DNA of 39,146 nucleotides. Source: Alphaproteobacteria bacterium. GTDB lineage: Bacteria; Pseudomonadota; Alphaproteobacteria; RF32; CAG-239. The number at the start of each line of letters is the position of its first letter. Position 1 is the first letter of the stretch. A model generated the notes under the pieces. That model did no database searches. It had not been told where the DNA came from and saw only the letters and a program-made list of their open reading frames with translations. Of this stretch, positions 16,283-23,111 are shown piece after piece. A program made the translations under genes and the position numbers. The stretch lies in contig JAFYFJ010000087.1 of NCBI GenBank assembly GCA_017543835.1, positions 1 through 39,146 of the forward strand, written 5' to 3'.

Positions 16283-17236
16283 ATGAATCAACCGAATATT
16301 TTTGATTATGCCACAAGCGAATTGTCGCAAGATGCAGTTATTTGTTATTTGTTATCTTTTGGCCAAGAACAATATAAGGATGATTTTCCAAAAGAATATT
16401 CTGCGGCTCACAATTTCTTAAGAAAATGCGGACTCATTGATGAGAATATTATAGATATTAAACATCAATACAGTATTAAGGGTGAAAATTCCAAGAGCAA
16501 TAAAATTGATATTTTGGTAATTACCGACAATTATATTTTAATAATTGAAGACAAAACTTACACAAAAGAGCATAGTGACCAAATTATTCGTTACGTTAAG
16601 GCTTTAAAAAAAGATAAGCTCTCACAAAACCGAGAAATTAAGGTATGTTATTACAAAACTGGTGATTATGTTTATGAATATAAAACTTCTAATCCTTCAA
16701 TTCTACCACAAGAAAATTGTTGCTCATTCAAACGTAAACATATAATTGATATTTTGAAAAATAATTGTTCCGATAATTTAATTCTTAAGAGTTATTACTT
16801 AAGATTAAATTCTGTTGAAGAACGTATAAAATCATGCGATGACACTGATATTATGACCTGGAATAGTGAAAAATGGTTTGATTATTTATTTAAAATCATG
16901 GATGGACATCTATTCGATATTGGATGGGTGCATAATCAGAGTGGTGGTTTTTATGGTTGTTGGTTTGATGGGTATAAAGTTCCTAGTGGTGAAGACTATA
17001 AACAAATTGAAATTTCTTTTGCAAATGGCAAAACGTCACGAGTTAAATTGTGTTATAAATTTTCGGGCGAAAATAAAAAAGCAACACTCAATAGCAAGGC
17101 CTTGATAAAAGATTTACAACAAAAAGCTGTTGCAAAGAAATTTATCGCAGCAAATCGTAAGGGCAAGACGACAACTTATGCATATAAATATGCTAAGTGT
17201 AAAAACGATGTTGAAGAATTTATAAAAAATCCGTAA
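16283..17236 (+). CDS. PD-(D/E)XK superfamily nuclease-like protein
   Basis: The 317-residue protein starts with NIFDYATSELSQDAVICYLL, a conserved opening of PD-(D/E)XK nuclease-like proteins (the PDDEXK_4 group). The catalytic set is visible: Asp76 in KIDILV, and Glu89-Asp-Lys91 in LIIEDKTYT, followed by the helix SDQIIRY. The C-terminal half (about 190-317) is a second domain with several aromatic residues and no assignment. The gene is clearly more AT-rich than its neighbours, has a strong aaggagg site, and sits just downstream of tRNA-His. This suggests acquisition by transfer. Such proteins occur in defence and mobile contexts, but no methylase or helicase accompanies it here. Confidence 0.85.
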   Translation: MNQPNIFDYATSELSQDAVICYLLSFGQEQYKDDFPKEYSAAHNFLRKCGLIDENIIDIKHQYSIKGENSKSNKIDILVITDNYILIIEDKTYTKEHSDQIIRYVKALKKDKLSQNREIKVCYYKTGDYVYEYKTSNPSILPQENCCSFKRKHIIDILKNNCSDNLILKSYYLRLNSVEERIKSCDDTDIMTWNSEKWFDYLFKIMDGHLFDIGWVHNQSGGFYGCWFDGYKVPSGEDYKQIEISFANGKTSRVKLCYKFSGENKKATLNSKALIKDLQQKAVAKKFIAANRKGKTTTYAYKYAKCKNDVEEFIKNP

Positions 17237-17274
17237 TAAAAACAATCTTTCCTCCTGCGTCATGATTTGTCGCA

Positions 17275-17321
17275 TCTCCGTGTTTTAGTATTTTTGAATG
17301 CAAGAAATTAAAACACGGAGA
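17275..17321 (+). promoter_or_regulatory. 12-bp inverted repeat covering the ribosome binding site of the 17328 operon
   Basis: tctccgtgtttt (17275-17286) and aaaacacggaga (17310-17321) are perfect reverse complements with 23 bases between. The right arm contains the ggag (17317-17320) that serves the ATG at 17328. Folded in mRNA it would hide the ribosome site; as DNA it could be an operator. Confidence 0.7.
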
Positions 17322-17327
17322 AATTTT

Positions 17328-17600
17328 ATGGATGAAAAAGAAACGCTAAAAACGCAAGCATCGTTGCTGAAGGCAATTCATAATGATTTTGCGCCGATTG
17401 TGCAAAAAATCAGAGATAAAATGTCGGCGTTATGTGTTGACGAGGCGGATAGAGAGATTCTCAAGCGTCTTGATGAACAACTGGCAAGCGCCGAAACCCT
17501 GCTCGAGCATATAGATTCCGCGGCCGAAACCGACAAGGATTTGCTCGATAAAAATATGGTAAAAGTTAAAGAAATCAGCATAGAGGAGTTGGAAGCATGA
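17328..17600 (+). CDS. Small helical protein, first gene of a three-gene unit
   Basis: The ATG at 17328 follows ggag by 7 bases and gives 90 residues; an in-frame ATG at 17298 lies in the hairpin loop and lacks a ribosome site. The product is acidic and almost all helix, with a heptad-like pattern over about 20-60, so a coiled coil is likely. No family is recognised. The stop overlaps the next start (ATGA). The three genes 17328-18549 are therefore one translationally coupled unit. Confidence 0.75.
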   Translation: MDEKETLKTQASLLKAIHNDFAPIVQKIRDKMSALCVDEADREILKRLDEQLASAETLLEHIDSAAETDKDLLDKNMVKVKEISIEELEA

Positions 17601-17848
17601 TAGAATATATCAGGGATATGATAAAGTTTAGCCGACCGATTGATAAGTTTCCGCACACTTTAGAAGGTATGATAGCGATTATTCACGACCAAGGGTGCAT
17701 ACGCTGTCCGGCATGGGGTGTAGATAAAACGATTGTCAAGGTCGATAAAGATTACGTTTACACCGAATCCGATATCGCCGGAAAAATCGATGTGTTCAAC
17801 GCCTGCGGCGACAAGGTTACAACAATTAACAACGAGGAATTAAAATGA
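17597..17848 (+). CDS. Small protein of unknown function, middle gene of the unit
   Basis: The 83-residue protein has an N-terminal helix and then a likely small beta fold with cysteines in GCIRCPAWG (about 33-41) and a further Cys near 70. It overlaps both neighbours by ATGA. No family is recognised. The beta part (KTIVKVDKDYVYTESD) resembles small SH3-like barrels in pattern only. Confidence 0.7.
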   Translation: MIEYIRDMIKFSRPIDKFPHTLEGMIAIIHDQGCIRCPAWGVDKTIVKVDKDYVYTESDIAGKIDVFNACGDKVTTINNEELK

Positions 17849-18549
17849 TAAAAACGGGCTTTTCTTTTATTGATACGGATTTAGGCGGTCTTCACGCCGG
17901 CGATTTAGCAACGGTACAGGGAGAGTGCATACAAGCCGAGCAATTTGTCCTTAGCTTAACGCAAAGCATTACGGAGCATAACGACGGCTTTGTATTGCTG
18001 ATGAACACGCTTGATTTTCCATCGTTTACTTCCACTGTTTTCGACGAGAATCCTGCCGATTATGATTATGCGCTGATTAGCGACAGAATCTCGAAAAACA
18101 AACTTTTAACGCGGCGCGGACTACCTATACAAGACGACCCGACACAAGATGTTGATTTGTTGCTGAGAAGCTATTCCGCTTGGCTAAATCTGAAAAAGTT
18201 TCAACACTTAAAGGATAAAAAACTGTTGGCGATTATTACGCCGATATTCAAATTGAGATTCGGTCTTGATGAAGATAAAGCGACTTTGTTACTCAAAGAC
18301 GCGGCGCAAATTCTTGAGGTGCCGGTGATATGCTGGCAACGAGATTCTTCGGAAGATTTAGTTGCGGCGGATATGACTTTCAAACTGACGGCCGAAAATG
18401 GCTACAAAGAACCGGTGGATATTGAGGTTATAAAGCAACCGAGGAATAAAACTTTCCGCATCCGCGCCAACGAGTCATCTTTTAAATATACCGAGCGCTT
18501 AAAAGACTGCCCGAAACTTTGGTTTTATGAGAAGAAAGACAATGGCTGA
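17845..18549 (+). CDS. DnaB/RecA-fold protein with lost Walker motifs (putative pseudo-ATPase)
   Basis: The 234-residue protein begins TGFSFIDTDLGGLHAGDL, which matches the T-G-F-x-x-L-D-x-x-x-G-G-L-x-x-G-D-L entry to the DnaB-helicase/KaiC-type ATPase core. At the Walker A position, however, the sequence is VQGECIQAEQF with no G-K-T. The Walker B strand LLAIITPIF has Thr in place of Asp. Further on, LLLKDAAQILEVPVICWQR, AADMTFKL and EVIKQPRNKTFRIRAN follow the order of later DnaB elements (K-x-L-A-x-E-L-x-V-P-V-I, A-D-V, A-K-x-R-x-G). The fold assignment is inference from motif order; loss of catalysis is read directly. It is the last gene of the coupled unit. Confidence 0.7.
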   Translation: MIKTGFSFIDTDLGGLHAGDLATVQGECIQAEQFVLSLTQSITEHNDGFVLLMNTLDFPSFTSTVFDENPADYDYALISDRISKNKLLTRRGLPIQDDPTQDVDLLLRSYSAWLNLKKFQHLKDKKLLAIITPIFKLRFGLDEDKATLLLKDAAQILEVPVICWQRDSSEDLVAADMTFKLTAENGYKEPVDIEVIKQPRNKTFRIRANESSFKYTERLKDCPKLWFYEKKDNG

Positions 18550-18609
18550 TATGGTATACTTAATGGTGCGGTTAAAACGGCATTTTAGCAAGTGTGAAGA
18601 AATATAATC

Positions 18610-18641
18610 AAAAAAGCGACCGAAGATTATTCCGCGGCCGC
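18610..18641 (-). terminator. Intrinsic terminator of glgP
   Basis: On the minus strand gcggccg pairs with cggtcgc (one G-U), followed by six T. Plus-strand arms are 18616-18622 and 18635-18641. Confidence 0.8.
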
Positions 18642-18660
18642 ATTTGCTTAAATCAATTCC

Positions 18661-21123
18661 CTATTCCACCGGCTTGACGTGCCAAATATTTTGAGCATAT
18701 TCCATAACCGAGCGGTCGCTTGAAAAATATCCGATTCGCGCCATATTAAGCAGTGCTTTTTTCGCCCAAACGTCTTTATTTTTATAATCCTTTTCCGCCT
18801 GATGAATAGTGTTGTTAAAGTCCTCCAAATCCGCCAAAATAAAGTAATAGTCGTTATTCAAAAGCGCATCAAATATCGGGCTGAACTGTTGCGGATAATT
18901 GGCATCGGCAAACATTGCCGAGTTGACGGCATTCAAAATGCGCTTGATATATTCCGATTTTTCGTAGATTTCGCGCGGATTATAGGTCATGCGCCGTTCT
19001 CTGATTTGTTCTTCCGTCAGACCGAACAAATAGAAGTTTTCGGCGCCCACCGCCTCGCGAATTTCGATGTTTGCGCCGTCGAGCGTGCCGATGGTCAGCG
19101 CGGCGTTTAAAGCAAATTTCATATTACTGGTGCCAGACGCCTCAAAGCCGGCGGTAGAAATCTGACAGCTCAAATCGGCCGCCGGAATCAGATATTCGGC
19201 CACCGAAACCTTATAATCCGGAATAAACACCACTTTGAGCCAGTCATCGACCCGCGGGTCATTGTTGATAACTTGCGCCACATTGTTAATCAGCTTAATC
19301 ACGAGCTTGGCAAAAGTATATGACGGTGCGGCCTTGCCGGCAAAAATGTATGTTTTCGGCACACTCGGACGAACGTGGTCGTTAATCAGCGCCAAATAAT
19401 CGCCGATAACCTGCAAAATCGTCATCAGTTGCCGCTTATATTCGTGAATCCGCTTGGCGTGAACAATATACATACTGTCCGGATTAACCATAATGCGCGT
19501 GGCTTTGTAAACATTTTGCACCAGCCGACGCTTGTTGCCGCGTTTAATTTCGCGAAAACGTTTGATAAATTCGGCATCATCAACATATTTTTCCAAACCG
19601 CGCAACAAATCAAGGTTTGTAATCCAATCGCGCCCGATTTTATCGCAAATCAGCTTTGCGAGCGCATTGTTTGCATGCACCAACCAGCGCCGCGGCGTAA
19701 TACCGTTGGTTACATTGGTGAATTTTTCCGGCCACAGCTCATAAAATTCCGGCACCAGCGAAGTCTTAATCAGCTCGGAGTGCAATTTTGCCACCCCGTT
19801 AATCGAGAACGAGCCGACAATCGAAAGGTTTGCCATCCGAATAACCTGATTATCGCCTTCGCCGTCAACAATTGCCACTTTGCCGAGTTTATAAGCGTCG
19901 TTGCCGAATTTACTGCGCGCAAATTCCATAAAGCGCCGGTTGATTTCGTAAATAATCTGCAAGTGCCGCGGCAAAATACGTCCGATAATATTGCTCGGCC
20001 ATTTTTCGAGTGCTTCCGGCAATAATGTATGGTTGGTGTAGGCAAACACTTTGGTCACGATGTTCCAAGAATCTTCCCACTCCTGATTATAAACATCGAG
20101 AAGTTGGCGCATCATTTCGACAATAGCTAACGCCGGGTGGGTATCGTTAAGCTGAATACACACATATTCCGGTAATTTGCTGAAATCGTTGCTCTTTTCC
20201 ATAAAGCGTCGAATAATATCCTGCACCGCGCACGAAACAAAGAAATACTGTTGCGTTAGGCGCAATTCTTTGCCGGAAATCACATTATCCGACGGATACA
20301 AAACCTTAGAAATGGTTTCGGTGCGGATTTTATCGCGCACGGCCTCCATATAACCGCCGCTGTTGAAAATGTTCAAATCAAGTTCTTCATCGGTTTTGGC
20401 CGAGAACAGACGCAAATAGTTGACCGATTTGCCATCAAAGCCGACAATCGGGAAGTCATACGGCACACCGTAGAGCCGATGCGTATCCGCCCAAATATAA
20501 CCGATTTTTCCGTTCGGTTTGGTATACATTTCAACGTGACCGCCAATCGGAATCGTCACGGTGCGGTCATAGCGTGCAAACTGCCACGGCGAATTTTCTT
20601 CAAGCCAACTGTCCGCCTGTTCGACCTGATAGCCGTTTTCAAATTTTTGCTTAAACAACCCGAACTGATAGTTGATACCGTAACCGAACCCCGGAATACC
20701 GAGCGACGCCATCGAGTCCAAATAATCCGCCGCCAAACGTCCCAAACCGCCGTTTCCGAGCGCCGGGTCATATTCGGCATCAAAAATTTCCTGCAACGAC
20801 AAATCCGGCCAACCGTCGATTTTGATATCTTTCAAAATATCGTAAAGCCCTAAGTTATAGAGATTGTTTTCAAGTGAGCGACCGATAAGATATTCAATGG
20901 AAAGATAATAAATACGCTTGGTTCCGACCTGATTATAGCGCGCAATCGTTTCATACATTTTATCCATCGCAAATTCGCGCACGGCATAAGCGATAACCGT
21001 AAATGCCTCTTCTTTGGTGATTTCGCAAGCGCGTTTGCCGATAAAATACTTAATGTGGTGTTCGATAGAAAATTTTAATCTTGCCGCGTCTATGTCTGTC
21101 AACATACTTTTATTCTCTTTCAC
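18661..21123 (-). CDS. glgP: Glycogen/alpha-glucan phosphorylase
   Basis: The enzyme releases glucose 1-phosphate from alpha-1,4-glucans using pyridoxal phosphate. The 820-residue protein has the family length and its signature EASGTSNMKFALNAALT, with the cofactor lysine at about 669. It also has RIYYLSIEYLIGRSL, GNGGLGRLAADYLDS and VQLNDTHP-type (CIQLNDTHPALA) blocks. The frame extends to an ATG at 21201, but gggag sits 7 bases before a GTG at 21123, which I take as the start. An ATG at 21105 is the alternative. No other glycogen gene is nearby. A terminator follows. Confidence 0.95.
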   Translation of the reverse strand: MKENKSMLTDIDAARLKFSIEHHIKYFIGKRACEITKEEAFTVIAYAVREFAMDKMYETIARYNQVGTKRIYYLSIEYLIGRSLENNLYNLGLYDILKDIKIDGWPDLSLQEIFDAEYDPALGNGGLGRLAADYLDSMASLGIPGFGYGINYQFGLFKQKFENGYQVEQADSWLEENSPWQFARYDRTVTIPIGGHVEMYTKPNGKIGYIWADTHRLYGVPYDFPIVGFDGKSVNYLRLFSAKTDEELDLNIFNSGGYMEAVRDKIRTETISKVLYPSDNVISGKELRLTQQYFFVSCAVQDIIRRFMEKSNDFSKLPEYVCIQLNDTHPALAIVEMMRQLLDVYNQEWEDSWNIVTKVFAYTNHTLLPEALEKWPSNIIGRILPRHLQIIYEINRRFMEFARSKFGNDAYKLGKVAIVDGEGDNQVIRMANLSIVGSFSINGVAKLHSELIKTSLVPEFYELWPEKFTNVTNGITPRRWLVHANNALAKLICDKIGRDWITNLDLLRGLEKYVDDAEFIKRFREIKRGNKRRLVQNVYKATRIMVNPDSMYIVHAKRIHEYKRQLMTILQVIGDYLALINDHVRPSVPKTYIFAGKAAPSYTFAKLVIKLINNVAQVINNDPRVDDWLKVVFIPDYKVSVAEYLIPAADLSCQISTAGFEASGTSNMKFALNAALTIGTLDGANIEIREAVGAENFYLFGLTEEQIRERRMTYNPREIYEKSEYIKRILNAVNSAMFADANYPQQFSPIFDALLNNDYYFILADLEDFNNTIHQAEKDYKNKDVWAKKALLNMARIGYFSSDRSVMEYAQNIWHVKPVE

Positions 21124-21310
21124 AATACATCTCCCATAATCTCTTATACATACCGTTTTATACCAATGTATAAGCAAAATTGATTGAAATTTATTTAACA
21201 ATATAGCACATTAATTTATAAATTGAAGATAACTTTTAACTTATCATTTATTTTTTTTGAAACCGGCTTTATAAGCAAAGAAAGATATGAACGAAAAGAG
21301 AGATAACATA

Positions 21311-22672
21311 ATGAAAAATATATATAAAAATTTATTGATGACAGTTGCGGCAAGTTTGTTGATAAGTCTGCCGGCACACGCTGAAACGATTTTTGAAGCC
21401 ATGAGCACGGCCTATAACACCAATCCGACCTTGCACGGGCAACGCGCCACCAGCGGTGCGACCAACGAAGACGCGGCTTTGGCACGTTCCGGATTCCGTC
21501 CGACCATTGCTGCCGGCGCCAACTATACCGACAGCCACTCACACACCACCGGCACACCGACACACGACGGCTATTCCAAAGGTTACAGCGGCTCGATAAC
21601 GCAGTCGATTTTCAGCGGCGGCCAAACTTATAACGGCGTCAGAGCAGCCGATCAAGCGGCCAAAGCCGGTTTGGATAACTTAGCGGCGGTTGAACAAGCC
21701 GTTTTGTTGGACGCTTCAACCGCTTATTTGGATGTGGTGCGCGATGAAGCCATCGTTAAACTGCAAAAAAACAACGAAAATCTCTTAAAAAAACAACTTG
21801 ATGAAACTTTGGCGCGCTACAATGTGGGCGAAGTTACCCGCACCGATGTAGCTCAATCGCGCGCCAGTTATGCACAGGCACAGTCCGATGTGGTTTCGGC
21901 CGAAGGCAATTTGGCCATCTCACGCGATTATTACCACCGCATTGTCGGTCGTTTGCCGCAAGATGTGCATTTTCCGGATAATTTAGACGTATTTTTCCCG
22001 ACACAAGAAAAAGATGCTATGGATTATGCCATTGAAAACAATTATTCATTGAACGCAGCCAAACGCGCACTTAAAGCAGCCAAATACAATGTTAAAAGCA
22101 AAGAAGGTGCTTTGTTGCCGTCGGTTGACTTTACGGCCAGAACCGGACGCAGCAAAATATCCACATTCAGCGGACGTGACCCATCAACACACAATACCGA
22201 ATACACGCTTAATATGACAATGCCGCTTTATACCGGCGGTGCAACCCGTGCCAACATCCGCAAGAGCAAATATCAACGTCAGGCAGCCCGCGAGGCCTTA
22301 AAAGAAGCTAAACGCGGCGTAGTTTCGGGCGTGACGGCAAATTGGGCTTTGATGCAGGCAAGCAAATCCAATATTGCGTCCATCAGCGAACAGGTTAAAG
22401 CGTCGGCGATTGCTTTGGAAGGCACGCAAAAAGAGGAATCCCTCGGCAACCGCACGGTGTTGGATGTTTTGAACGCTTATCAAACGCTGCTGATGTCACA
22501 AGTAAGTGAAGTTAAAGCGCGTCATGACTACTTTGTTTCGGGTCTGAAGCTGTTGCAATCAATGGGCAAACTGACCGCGCAAAAGCTCGGTTTGGATGTT
22601 GAATATTACGATGCCAGAGCCAATTATGAGCATACGCGCGGCAAATGGTTAAGTTTATCCATAGATGAATAG
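21311..22672 (+). CDS. tolC: TolC-family outer membrane channel protein
   Basis: TolC-type proteins form the outer membrane and periplasmic tunnel of type I secretion and efflux systems. From the ATG at 21311 the 453-residue precursor has a signal peptide cleaved near PAHA/ET. Two tandem halves of the outer-membrane-efflux domain follow. They show long helices (LLKKQLDETLARYNVGEVTR and the matching TQKEESLGNRTVLDVLNAYQ) and the beta segment SITQSIFSGGQTYNGV. An ATG eight codons upstream (21287) would prefix polar residues to the signal peptide. Its position before a popZ-like gene and valS is the conserved alphaproteobacterial order. The pump partner is not in the window. Confidence 0.92.
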   Translation: MKNIYKNLLMTVAASLLISLPAHAETIFEAMSTAYNTNPTLHGQRATSGATNEDAALARSGFRPTIAAGANYTDSHSHTTGTPTHDGYSKGYSGSITQSIFSGGQTYNGVRAADQAAKAGLDNLAAVEQAVLLDASTAYLDVVRDEAIVKLQKNNENLLKKQLDETLARYNVGEVTRTDVAQSRASYAQAQSDVVSAEGNLAISRDYYHRIVGRLPQDVHFPDNLDVFFPTQEKDAMDYAIENNYSLNAAKRALKAAKYNVKSKEGALLPSVDFTARTGRSKISTFSGRDPSTHNTEYTLNMTMPLYTGGATRANIRKSKYQRQAAREALKEAKRGVVSGVTANWALMQASKSNIASISEQVKASAIALEGTQKEESLGNRTVLDVLNAYQTLLMSQVSEVKARHDYFVSGLKLLQSMGKLTAQKLGLDVEYYDARANYEHTRGKWLSLSIDE

Positions 22673-22681
22673 ATAAAATTG

Positions 22682-22710
22682 TTGCGAAACAAAATATTTT
22701 CTGTTATTAT
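22682..22710 (+). promoter_or_regulatory. Promoter of the popZ-like gene
   Basis: TTGCGA (22682-22687), 17-base spacer, TATTAT (22705-22710). Confidence 0.6.
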
Positions 22711-22740
22711 GCCTTAAGTGATGATTTCAACTTGAGGCAT
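22709..22740 (+). promoter_or_regulatory. Inverted repeat at the popZ-like start site, covering the ribosome site
   Basis: atgccttaagt (22709-22719) and acttgaggcat (22730-22740) pair at 10 of 11 positions, the remaining one being G-U. The right arm contains gagg (22734-22737), the Shine-Dalgarno of the ATG at 22747. The left arm overlaps the -10 box. Confidence 0.6.
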
Positions 22741-22746
22741 AATTTA

Positions 22747-23043
22747 ATGGATAACCTTGAAGATGCGTCGATGGATGAGATATTAAACACCATTCGCAAC
22801 GCGCTTATTGAAAAAGAAAGAAAAGCATATTTCCGCTCTTTTTATCCCGAAAAAAGACCGGAGGATGAAGTGTTTGTGCTTTCTAAGGCAATGATTGTTA
22901 AACGCGAAGATATTCCATACAATATGGGCGTATGGAACTTTAACGATGTTGCAAAAAAGATGATGAAAAAATACAGAAATTACTACAACAACCGTTTGGC
23001 AACGGTCGGTCGAGTGCGCGTAAAGGAAGAAAACAACGCCTGA
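22747..23043 (+). CDS. Miniature PopZ-like (DUF2497) protein
   Basis: PopZ builds polar hubs that anchor the chromosome origin in alphaproteobacteria. This 98-residue protein has the N-terminal binding helix motif ASMDEILNTIRNALIEKE, very close to the S-M-E-x-I-L-x-S-I-R-x-I-I-x-E-D-E of PopZ. It also has a short EDEVFVLSKA resembling the D-V-L-E-L-T segment of DUF2497. The long acidic Pro-rich linker is absent, and the usual C-terminal oligomerisation helices are not recognisable; instead there is a basic Tyr-rich end. Position between tolC and valS strongly supports orthology. A TTG at 22732 is a possible but less likely start. Confidence 0.75.
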   Translation: MDNLEDASMDEILNTIRNALIEKERKAYFRSFYPEKRPEDEVFVLSKAMIVKREDIPYNMGVWNFNDVAKKMMKKYRNYYNNRLATVGRVRVKEENNA

Positions 23044-23111
23044 AAAGGTTTCTTCCTCCCTTTTATCTTATGAATATTTACGTGCAACAATTTTAATTTA
23101 TGGAAAGAAAA

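Noticed and set aside
17251-17280. Short hairpin or anti-Shine-Dalgarno (cctcct) after the nuclease gene
   Set aside because: Stem is short and interrupted, and pairing with a distant ribosome site is not supported.
16105-18660. Integration site with a repeat of the tRNA-His 3' end
   Set aside because: I looked for a copy of the tRNA end downstream of the nuclease segment up to glgP and saw none, and there is no integrase gene.
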